Source of the DNA: Schistosoma haematobium
Lineage: Eukaryota > Platyhelminthes > Trematoda > Strigeidida > Schistosomatidae
Direction: 5' to 3'
Assembly: GCF_000699445.3 (NCBI RefSeq)
Contig: NC_067197.1
Location: forward strand, 31,231,809-31,295,808
DNA: 64,000 nt
The position numbers were made by a program, and so were the translations under genes. This document shows positions 46,601 to 56,957 of the stretch, piece by piece (position 1 is the stretch's first letter; the number at the start of each line of letters is the position of its first letter). The notes beneath the pieces are model-generated. The model was not told the origin of the DNA. It saw nothing but the letters and a program-made list of their open reading frames with translations, and searched no databases.

Positions 46601-48661
46601 CCAAAAATAGCACTCGTAGGATTAATCTGGTCAGTATAAAGTGCTACATCAAGTACGGAAATCAAGTGTAATTATAACAGTGATATATTTCCAAAATACG
46701 AAACATGGATCAAACCTAACACAATTATTTAATATTTTATTTGACTACTAAGTGGTGTGTGCAAATAGACGAAATATATGGGAGAACCACGCATACAGTG
46801 AGAGAAAAAAGTTTATACTTAAGGCGATCGCCAATATGGAGCTGACATGATAAGGCAGACCAAAACCATTGACTTATGTTTAACCACCACATCGAATCTC
46901 TATGATTTTCTGATTTAATGGATAACACTGAAAGCAGTACATGGGATAAACAAATAAATGCACACCAGTTCATTTCCAATACGCTTTACCTGATAAAAAT
47001 AAACGTCTTTAGCAGACCCCTCAGAAATTTAAAGCCACTTACTGAGAACATAGAAGGTTATGGTGACAGAAAAGATAAGGCATCTTAATTTGAATGATTT
47101 CCCTATTGCGAACTTTCATCCTGAATAAGATATGGCCAGTATATCTGAAGAAATTGTCTTAAGATTCCCTTAAACGTTTGAAGGAGCTCGATTAAAAACC
47201 AAATCCCTAGAACCGATAATATTAGAAGTGCTTATATGAATCACAGTTTTTGGTTGTATACTTATATAGTAATTTTTAAGAATAAGTAGAATGTGTAACA
47301 CATGTCTAGATTGTTTATTTACGTTACGGGACTCAAACATTTCGACTCCTCATTAATGAATATTATCTCCCGTTAGATACTACAACCTTCTATACCGCAT
47401 ACTACTCGATCATTATGATACGTTTGAGAAGTTAACTGGACATGGCACAGGTGGAATATAAATATTTATGCTTTACTCATTCCAAATCCTCCCAAATCGA
47501 AATTCTGCAAACTTTAACATAGCACTCAATGATCTCATGAACTGATCAAATGTTTTGATCCACCTTTTTCTGGTCTTTTGGCAATAGACTCCTATACTAG
47601 AGTACAACACATCCACCACATTCGGTGAGTGAAGAAATGCAAAATCAAAACGAATAGAAATTTGCTTTATGTACAAATATATTATAAGAGGGAATGACTT
47701 GATGAGGATGCTAACTAAATTACTTAGCTCGCAAGATCTACAGATAAGTGAGCACACAACTGATTTAAACCGTCCAATAAATGAATAAAAGCTAGTTATA
47801 TCTAAGTTGACAATTTATCCATTTGGATTTTTTAAAAGACAAGTACCTATCTATTTGTTAGGATAATATACAGTTTATAGATCACTGTCATATAACAGAT
47901 CGAATGTGTTAGTTAAAACTAAATTGGTTAACACAGATAAAGATAAGTGATGGGATGAAAGTAATACACATTATGAGTAGATTACTGAATAATTATATGA
48001 TCGCGCGTAGATTATTATCACAGGAAGTATTATTAAGTCAGGTCGGGTAGAAAAAACACAGGTGATTATAATTCAACTTAAAACTATTATTAAGCGAAAA
48101 ATCACACTATAAATTGAGAAACACACAAATGAAATCACATATTCAATGAGTTGGATGGAACCATAATAAACTAAGACAATCACACACTTCAATTTGAACA
48201 CCGGAGATACATTGATATCGTTAGATTGGGAAGTCAGTTGAAACAAAAAACATATATATTGAATATATATATATAAAGAGAAAATGATCAGATAAGAGAA
48301 TTAGTGAAGTAAAATATGTTAGTTATATACTTAAAGCAAAAAGTTATGCAATTGAAAAATAGATTAAAAAGAAAGCATATCACATTGAAATTTCAACCTG
48401 AAAGTCAAATAAGGAATGAAAAATAAATCAGCTTGAAAAACCTAAAAGAATGTAAAGTATTAAGAAAAGTGTTGTTAAATTGAATAATATGCCACTGACA
48501 AACAAATCAAAGCATACAGATATAGTCGAACTGCGATTGTAAGATTATATATCACACAACTGACAACGATGAATAAATACGTGGACAACAGAAAATAACA
48601 TATCTGTTTCAAAGAAGGATAATCAGATTTTTATTATGAAGACAACTTTTCAGAAACCGAG
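46601..48661. other. Intergenic DNA between decayed element and GDI copy 2
   Basis: AT-rich, no recognised gene. The minus-strand open frame at 47473-47757 is unlike any family I know. 48240-48660 is A-rich and would form the 3' flank of GDI copy 2; several AATAAA-like runs are present on the minus strand. Confidence 0.4.
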
Positions 48662-51600
48662 TTATTCATTCACTTCTTCATACCTTTTTAATTTATTAAG
48701 TTCAAACGGTTTTCCAACTATACGTTCATACAAATCTAAAACATCAGCACAAGTAGACTCAAAATGTGTAGAAGCATCATAACTTGACGAAATGAAAACC
48801 TGAAACAAAGGGAAAAAACTTGTTTTAGACTTAAAATTTCTCAACAATGTAGGAACGTATGTCTCCAATTCAGTTAGAGTTTAACGTAAACGTTTTAAAT
48901 CTGACATATTCATCGTCAGTTATCATAAGTTTTTAGAATACAACCTGAGTTTGACGAAGAAAACCTGCATTATTCTCGGATTATATTGTTTGCTTGCGTT
49001 CAAAACGAATCTTAGAATTTATATACTAATTTAAGTCACTAAAAAGTGGCTTGAACAGAGCAAATCTTGTATGATAACATAAATAACAAAGTTCATTTAC
49101 ACGAAAAAATAAACAATATACACAGCCAAGCAATCTCAAGCGAAGCATTGGACAGTTTGTTGATAATAAACAGTAAACAAACCCATTTACAGATACAACG
49201 ATACAAACAACCAAACTAAAATGATGCTTATTTTCTCAAGTTGTCAGAAAACGTCTATTCAAAACTAAGGTCAATATGAATTAATAAGTATCTTGTAAGG
49301 ACACTTTTAAATCATAACATGGTTTAAAGTATTCAAAATAATTTTAAAAACCATCTTAAACAATTTATAAGAACAACTGACAAATTGTTTTAATTTGAAA
49401 ATGCGACTTATACAACAGTTTTTGAAGGTGATATATATAACTGGTTAAAGTTATTATGTTCTCATCAAACTTCTAATTGGTCACACCTACTTATATGGAA
49501 CAAACATCAATCACGCTTCGGTTTGGGCAACCGGGCAGTACCCAGCACTCATGCAAATCGAATGATCTATGTGGCGCATATCTATTTGGTGCCTCCTCGT
49601 ACCAATGTTTATGTGTTTAAATAAATAAATAAAATACAGCATACAAGTAATTTAATCATCATACCTTCAAAATGTTTGTGTCTATTTGTAGAGCATACGG
49701 AAGTAACAAAATTAATGTTGCTTTTAGATGATAAGTTAGTACTGATTTTATAAGTACATAATATTGAATTTGGCTATTTTGATTCACATCAGATGTTAAC
49801 TGTTATATCCTCGTGAAGATTGGATTACGAGTAACGGCTGAGACCTATTAACAGACTAATATCATTTATATGTTCTTAAGGTATAACTAGTCAGTAACTA
49901 GATTGTATATATTTACATTCCCCTTATTATAAGCTTTATTTTGACCTATAGATTATTATTGTACGATTTACTGTTCCTAAGTTATACTCAGTTTATTAAT
50001 TACTGTTTTTCACGTTCACAGCCACTTTTGGTTATATTTTGTAGGAGTGTTATTTTCTATTTTATGGTGCGTTGTGGTCTGTTTGTCTGGTATATAAACC
50101 CAGTATGTCTGAAATAAACGATCCACATAGTGGAGGGTGTTATTAGCATTCTGGACTCAGCTGGACGGGCTAGGCGAGCAACGGACCAATAGGATGCTAG
50201 GCTGATCAGACTGGTCGAACGTCATCGATTTAGTACAGTATAAGAGCGAATAAGTCGTATTTTGGTTGGCGAATAGATTGTGATAACTAGCGGACCATAA
50301 AGTTACAACATTAACGTTTTCGACATGTGCACATCAGGCATGAGTTTCCAACTTGGCTATTGTAATTATATCAGTCTTAGTCCAGCGAGTTAAACAGAAA
50401 ATTACTAGTAGGGTAGACTATAGCAATAGTTGTGGTTATCTGATTACTTTCAGGGGATCGCGAAACCTCGAACAACTGAAACAGATGTTTGAGAAGTGAC
50501 ATGATAAGAACAGGAACATCTTGCATGGGATGAGCGTAGATATGTGAGGTAATCTAGTATCAAAATTACTTCTTATAGAGAGAAAACATGGAAAAATTTT
50601 AATTTACATAAGCAATAATCATACCCGAGATTCACGACCATCATCTGTTGGCACAAAAAGATCCTGTACAGAATAAAACACTTGCTCAATGGTTCCAAGA
50701 AGTGCTAAACCGGGTTCGAGCTCTTTCTCTGGAGAAGATGTCTCAACGATTGTTGCAACATGTGCCACAAAGAAGTTTTCAGGACAGGCATTATGCTGAT
50801 GAGATACGCATGAAATATAAATATCTAAAAAAATATATCAATGTAACATGCATACGTTGAATGAACTTACCATGTTTTCGATTAACTTCACTTTGAGGAA
50901 TAATAATTTGGGTTGAAAGAGAGTTCTGTACTTCCGCAATAGGATGTGTCAGAATGCAGATGGCGCGAACAACCTAAAAGGAATGTAATCAGGGTAACCT
51001 TGTTCATAAATGGTTTATAATTCCTTCAAAATGGTATCGATTTGAGGAATAAATCTTAAAATTACGTTCTTATTGTGACTCATTGTGTGCATATACCAAA
51101 AATTGACGACTTCTCAAGCTACTTCAAGCCGTATAGTATCCTAATACATAAAACACGAGCTGGAAAGTACTAGAAAGAAAGTACTGTATGAGCCACAGTA
51201 ATCTATCACTACTGTCACGCAGCCTTGGTCTTAATCCCAATACAATATGACTACAAGTTACGAGACACTATACCATAGATCACGATATTATGCACTGTAA
51301 ATCCAAACTACTTTAATTATGGAGTCTATAACCGCAAAAAAGCACAAACTGTTACGAGTTTTATTCATATTCTGCTAATCACATATTGATAATAAACAAC
51401 CGTACGTTTAGCTTTTCATACCAAGTTACGGAGGATTTTGTGAGTATACCTCAAGATGATTGACTTACTTGATCGACTTTTTTCACCATAGTGGGCACGT
51501 AACTTGGATCGCAAATAACCATACCACATTTTGCAATTTTATTATCTGATTTGACTCCAACAACTCTTCCTTTTTCCATCACTAGTTCATCAATCGGTTT

Positions 51601-52680
51601 ATTGAGCATATAAGTTCCACCGTACACAGCGCACAGGCGAGCAAACGCTTGAGGCAATTCCCCCAGTCCATAGAGGGGATAGAGATATGGCGATTTACCG
51701 AATCGACAAACGGACTGGCTATACAGTTGCATACGACTTATCACCTCGATAGCAGGGACACTTTCTTTGTATGAATCATCTTGGAACAGACATATTGCAT
51801 GTCCTATAAAATTCTAAATGGGAAAACATGTACAGTAGTAACTAGACTTTTATTACAGGATAATTCACTTATCAAAATTTAAATCATTCACTGGAAGCCG
51901 TTAAGTCAAAACGGTTGAAAAAACAAGGGCGAGGAGCATTTACATAAAATAATATGTCCGTAAAAGTATACCAACACTGATGATTCACACTCGCAAATGA
52001 AGTTACTTACTTGGGTTTCTTTATTGATATTAAAACTACTAAATGCGTGAGAAATAGTATCCTTTTTAATATCCATTGGTGGAGGATACACATAGTTCCA
52101 TGTAGACGGATTATCTACATCAACATTCATCGACCAGACCAACAACTTTCTGAACCGACGCTTTTCGAAAAGGTCCATTAGTTCTGCAAAATTATGAACA
52201 TGATGAACGTCATCATACTTGTACTAAGTGCTTCACTTTCATTACATGGTACTTTGTAGACACAACCTGAATGATAAACATAACTTCCTTCTACACTTCT
52301 AAACTCTAAGTATCGCGTCACGCCAGTATGAACAAGGATTTGAACCAATTTTCCTGTAATCAAATGTTAACAAAAAGGAAGTTTACGTACCATTCGCCAT
52401 TAGAAACTTCGAAACTAGATCAACATTCCAGTCTTTAGCACGATGATACTTAGAAATGTCTGTCTCAACGTTAAAGTACTGGAACAAGGAGTCGATATTT
52501 ACGGATGTGACATCACCACCGTAGTAACTGTTCTTATCAATATGGAGGACTTTTTTCCCTTCCATAGACATTAGGCTGCTAAGTATACATTCCTTATGAA
52601 AATCGAAGACGATAAAAATAGAAAAATGACATTACTTTTAAACCTGTTCCTAAAACAACAACGTCGTACACATCATCCAT
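48662..52680 (-). CDS. GDI: Rab GDP-dissociation inhibitor, copy 2, intact 8-exon frame
   Basis: Same role as copy 1: extraction and recycling of prenylated Rab-GDP. Exons: 52680-52636, 52592-52391, 52353-52219, 52183-52011, 51813-51469, 50973-50871, 50824-50625, 48799-48662; GT-AG throughout, phases 0,1,1,0,0,1,0. The sum is 1341 bp, 446 residues, the usual animal GDI length. Landmarks: [124 protein letters not shown]. Introns 1-3 and 6 are 35-46 bp; intron 7 (1.8 kb) holds a solo LTR and a non-LTR tail. Exon 5 is about 70% identical to copy 1 by eye. The region after LHID is more altered than in copy 1 (no GRG before KDWNVDL). Confidence 0.95.
49512..49632 (+). mobile_element. CR1-like (SR1/Perere-type) 3' tail in GDI copy 2 intron 7
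   Basis: About 120 bp matching the end of the element at 5100-5655: cgcttcggtttgggcaacc, gtggcgcatat, ttggtgcc, then atgtttatgtgtttaaataa and an A-rich tail. Strongly 5'-truncated and antisense to the gene. Confidence 0.7.
49801..50310 (+). mobile_element. Solo LTR with 5-bp target-site duplication, GDI copy 2 intron 7
   Basis: 510 bp that begins TGTTATATCC and ends GTTACAACA, with ttaac directly on both sides (49796-49800 and 50311-50315). Inside are a TATA-like tatataaaccc at 50090 and aataaacgatcc at 50110, in the order promoter then polyadenylation signal expected of an LTR read on the plus strand. No retroviral-type coding sequence adjoins it, so it is a solo LTR from recombination. It lies antisense to GDI copy 2. 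Confidence 0.85.
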
Positions 52681-53363
52681 AACTCAGCTGTTTGCAAAGT
52701 CCAAGGAATAAAGAACACCAGCTGATCTGAGTTTCAATGTTCAATTTGCCTCAAGCACTAATATTTTTGGAAGAAATAGTGAACTGCTTGTTTCTTCGGG
52801 TATTCATCTGGGTAGCAGGAAGAAGTTCTTGGTTGTAAAGAGGTGTGAATTTCGTTGTACTCGTTCTGCAAAATCAGGGATAAAACAATTAATTATACAG
52901 GTGGTCAAGGGGTAAAAATTAAATTAATTGCCCGTAGTACCAACAGACCTAAAGTAACTGTAAAGCCTTCTTATGAGAGTAAAAGCAGGAAAATCTTTCA
53001 CTATAACTTTTGGTAGCGGATTTCATAAATTCCTAATCGAACAACGAAAACGTTTGCACGAGTTTTGTGAAAGCTCCTTCGTGTTCTAACTTGAGCTGCT
53101 ACCATCATAAGTATAATTTACTACTGAAACGTATCTGCGGCAGGATCAAGCAGAGGGAATTACGAGCATCATGATACACCATGATCATAAATCCCCAGAC
53201 TGCTCTTAAGATCACTGTCGGTATTTAAAGAGCTACCAGATGAAGGCGGTATGTATTTAATTTATTCAATTTTCTCCACTTTTATTTATGAACGTTACGG
53301 GAACGTTATATCACTTTTGACGTAGGCGAGAAATACGGAGGTTGTGCCAACAGATGAATACTT
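52681..53363. other. Region upstream of GDI copy 2
   Basis: Holds the presumed promoter of GDI copy 2 (minus strand). No clear core promoter element, gene or repeat could be singled out. Confidence 0.4.
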
Positions 53364-53500
53364 TGTAGTGGAAAATAAATCCTTGAAATATAGTTCTGTA
53401 AGTTTTCAACATTGATGCTGACCTCATTGGTTCGACTGGACACACCCTAGCTGTAGGCACTTGGTCACTCATCTCCACCAGATCACGAGTGCGTGACCGC
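53364..53500 (+). repeat. Gypsy 5' LTR, truncated
   Basis: Matches the first ~135 bp of the LTR at 55353 and the opposed LTR at 56564, then breaks into integrase coding sequence. Confidence 0.75.
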
Positions 53501-53852
53501 CTTGTCTCTCATAACTTCCTTGAACAGCTTCCAAGAAATCGACCTACTTAAACTCGCCCAGCTTCAAAAAGAATACACTGATCTTCAGCACGAGTTATCA
53601 TCCACAACCCTCAAGTTACGTATCAAACATATGGGAACAGGTAAGGAAACCTTACTGTGTGACACATCTACAGGCAGGGATCGCCCAATCGTGCCGAAAC
53701 ACTATCGACGCAATGTCTTCAATAAGTTACACAAACTTTCCCATCCAGGTGTTCGTGCAACCATCAAGCTTATAGCAGAACCGTTTAGGTGGCCTGGGAT
53801 GAATAGATATGTGAGAGTGGACACGCTCTTGTGTAAGCTGCCAAAAATCTAA
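53493..53852 (+). pseudogene. Gypsy integrase zinc-binding domain
   Basis: 119 residues: LYCD-like DTSTGRDRPIVPKHYR, then the H2C2 half FNKLHKLSHPGVRATIKL and FRWPGMNRYVR with a single Cys region at the end. A stop follows after the Cys pair. The N-terminal residues are read from LTR-adjacent sequence and are not part of a native start. Confidence 0.85.
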
Positions 53853-53926
53853 GGTTATCAGACAATGAATGTCCCTTAGGCTCGTTCAAAACTCCCGATG
53901 CTCGTTTCGACCATGTTCATCTGGAT

Positions 53927-54238
53927 TTGGTAGGACCTTTACCAGATTCAAATGGATACTCTTACCTCTTAACCTGCGTAGACCGTTTCACTCGATGGCC
54001 AGAAGCAGTACCTATCAAGAACATCACTGCTGAAACAGTGGCCCGCACCTTCGTCGAACGATGGGTAGCAAACTTCGGCTGCCCTCCAACAATCACTTCA
54101 GATCGCGGACGTCAGTTTGAATCTGAACTTTTCCGTCGTCTGACCACACTTTTAGGAATCACTCGCTTCCGAACGACCGCCTACCATCCACAAGCAAACG
54201 GGTTGGTAGAACGTTTTCACCGACAACTAAAAGCTTAA
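53927..54238 (+). pseudogene. Gypsy integrase catalytic core
   Basis: 103 residues of the DDE core: [17 protein letters not shown] (first Asp), [13 protein letters not shown] (second Asp), [19 protein letters not shown] (Glu). It ends in an in-frame stop just after the Glu helix. The catalytic triad is present but the protein is truncated. Confidence 0.9.
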
Positions 54239-54379
54239 CTATCAGCCGCAAACGTTTCACAGTGGACCGACGCTCTTCCACTCGTCTTACTAGGTATTCG
54301 CAATGCAGGCAGAGCTGACATTGAATACTGTGCGGCTCAACTCGTTTATGGAACGACGCTTCGACTTCCAGGCGAATTC

Positions 54380-54850
54380 GTGGATCTATCATCCTCTTCA
54401 ATGAACATGGATCTAACCTCCTACACGAACAGGCTTACAAACGCAATGCGTTCAGTTAAACCTGCTTCCACTCGACTTCAATCAACCGATGTTTTCGTTC
54501 AACCTGACTTACGATATAGTACACACGTCTTCGTATGTCGAGACTCGCATCGACGACCTTTCGAATCAGCACACGAAGGACCTTTCAAAGTTCCTCAACG
54601 TGAATCTAAGTACTATCTAATCGATAAGAACGGAACTAACGATAGCATCAGCACCGATCGCCTCAAAGCAGCGTATTTAGAAGGAAATACTCTCTACATC
54701 GATTTTCCTTCGGTACAATCGAACGACACGACTTCAACACTTATAATACCTCATCCGACAACCAACACACACGATGATACTTCGACAGTATCTGAAAATA
54801 AACTTAAAACAACTCGTACTGGAAGAAGAGTAAGATTTTCAGACATTTAA
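54380..54850 (+). pseudogene. Gypsy integrase C-terminal region
   Basis: 156 residues. FVCRDSHRRPFESAHEGPFK and LIDKNGTNDSISTDRLKAAY are the C-terminal integrase segments of this gypsy lineage (SH3-like fold region), followed by a Thr-rich tail ending TGRRVRFSDI. Native reading continues from the core across the stop at 54236. Confidence 0.82.
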
Positions 54851-55335
54851 GTGACCATTGCACTTAAGACACTAGTTAACATTTTGTTTCATCTCGATTT
54901 TCGATGGCATTATATATAATATAAAATTTTTTAAATATGGTTATATTTATATGTACTTATCATTTGGCTAATATGTATAATAAAAAGATTTAAAAAACAT
55001 TTTGTAAAAATCGCTTTTTACTTTATTAACCTTTTTTCGCCCATTTTGTGTCTTAAAGAGCGTACGAGTTTATTTCGACATGCACTTATACATTATTTTT
55101 TTCTTTTCCAGGACGTTTGGAAAAGACTATAAAGAGAATGATGAGGTTTACGATGAACGGAACTTTTCATTGTACATTATTTTCTTACTGTATTGTATTT
55201 CATGGTCCCTCATAGTAAGAAAAGACGACCAGACGCTGCTAAACCTAGCAAGCTATCAGAAGAGTGTTTACCAACGACAAAACTCGTTGAGTTTAAACTT
55301 CTGGCTGGCCACGTCTTAGGGTCATCACTACTCCA

Positions 55336-55350
55336 CTAGGGGGGGAGTGA
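55336..55350 (+). other. Polypurine tract of the gypsy element
   Basis: The run taggggggggagtga, G-rich and immediately before the TGTAG start of the 3' LTR, is where plus-strand priming occurs in LTR elements. Confidence 0.7.
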
Positions 55351-55352
55351 TC

Positions 55353-55662
55353 TGTAGCGGTAAATAAATCCACAAAATAAATACCTCTGTAAGTCCTAGT
55401 TATTGGATGCTGACCACATTAGTTTTTGTGGACTCACTTAGCTGAAGGCGCTTGGTCATGCATCCGCACCAGATCACGTGTGGAAACGCCGTGCTCAACA
55501 TCTACTGCGATCGCTAGCCAGGTTAGATCAGACGGTTCTCGATATATTGACAGTCAACAAATATATATTCCGATCTCCTCGCTTCTGTCTTTTGATTTCA
55601 CTTGGTGGGTACGATTCATATTAGATGTTGTCAAACTCCGAATACCGGTGGCATCTACTACA
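55353..55662 (+). repeat. Gypsy 3' LTR
   Basis: 310 bp, TGTAGCGG...TCTACTACA. Related LTR pieces are at 53364, 56564 (minus), 21608 (minus) and 14030 (minus). Confidence 0.75.
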
Positions 55663-56379
55663 GCTTAGGTGTCTCTTCCGTCCCAATGAAAAAAAAATAC
55701 TTAAAGGGTGAAAAACATATCCCAAGAATGCAATAACAATATCCGTAGATGTAAAAAACAAAAATTAAAGTATAGTATGTAATCTTACAATAAGGAGCAG
55801 ACTCATAGTTTATTGTTTGGCGTTGTAGGGCCAGTGAAATGTCACTGAGTTCTAGCCAAATCATCCGGCAGTTGGATCACTGAATGTCGAACAGATCATC
55901 GCTCCCTGCCAAGGTCATGTACAATCAACGCTCATTAGTTAATCGTATGTCATGGACTGGCCCATGCGGCAGTGGTCTTACTTTCGCTTGTATCTACTTA
56001 AACTAATATATTTCTGTAATAACGTCATTTGTGTTGTACAGTCTTCAAAGCATCTATAGTACCTTGATACGTCAATGTGGGTAGTCAACGTAAGGTGCTG
56101 ACCACGAGGTATTACTTCGACGTTAGTTGGTTCGTCACACCATTCACGTCTAACTCCAGTAGGCCTCCAATCATTTCGACATAGATCATCTACGTTGGTG
56201 ATCTACAGAGTACTAGATCGCGTCGGGCTCACCACTCAAGATGCCGCAAATATTTGGGGCTCGACAACGCCTCTTAAACGTAACACCTTTATAATCGAAG
56301 CATACCATCTCAATCAAATCAGAAGTCAGAAATGAATGGGTTCAAAGATATACTTGGAAAGCTATCGATACGTCGAGAA
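55663..56379. other. Intergenic DNA between gypsy LTR and opposed LTR
   Basis: No gene seen. Part of 56250-56380 may belong to the LTR that starts at 56564, but it could not be matched. Confidence 0.4.
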
Positions 56380-56564
56380 GCGATTGGTCTAGGCTGGCTA
56401 GTAGTTGAAAGGGATGTGTAGCACGGCGTCCGCACTAGTGATCTGGTGGAGATAAGTGACCAAGTGCCTACAGCTAGGGTGTGTCCAGTCGAACCAAAGA
56501 GGTCAGTATCAATGTTGAAAACTTACAGAATTATTTATTTTGGGGATTTATTTACAGCTCTACA
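56380..56564 (-). mobile_element. Gypsy LTR fragment, opposite orientation
   Basis: The minus strand starts TGTAGAGCTGTAAATAAATCC and matches 53364-53500 closely (aagttttcaacattgat, gttcgactggacacacccta, gctgtaggcacttggtcac). It is nearer to 53364 than to the 3' LTR at 55353. No internal sequence follows, so it is a solo or truncated LTR. Confidence 0.75.
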
Positions 56565-56957
56565 CCATTTTAGATGGAATTTTCGAGCCTTTGCAACCAT
56601 GAGGGAGACTGAATCTATATACGAACTCTACTTATTCCTAAACTGCGTGGCGCACAGCCTTGTTTCGATAATATAAATGTTGCCATTGTGCCTCACCAAA
56701 GAGATAATTTTCAGACATTGGTCGATCGAATTGTGATACATAATAATATCAAAATAAGCTTGATGGTTTATTGCTTTAAATACTTGAAACTAGTCATATT
56801 TGTTGAAAATAGATTAATAGTCTCGAAACAAATGAAACTTCTTTGTTCAATTGTACATTTTTAACACTACCTTTGCTATTGTTGAGTTGTTTGTTTTTAT
56901 AACTTATCTGCGGTATGAGCGTTTTTAACTGTTGTTATATGCTTTCAATGTCTGAGG

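Larger units (their letters stand above)
53364..55662 (+). mobile_element. Ty3/gypsy element, 5' LTR fused to integrase region
   Basis: Partial 5' LTR (53364-53500, starting TGTAGTGG), then directly the integrase part of pol, a non-coding stretch, a polypurine tract and a complete 3' LTR (55353-55662, TGTAG...CTACA). Shared LTR blocks are gtaaataaatcc, ctctgtaag, ctagctg-aggc and accagatcacg. Gag, protease, RT and RNase H are gone. The two LTRs are clearly diverged, so the insertion is old. Confidence 0.82.
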
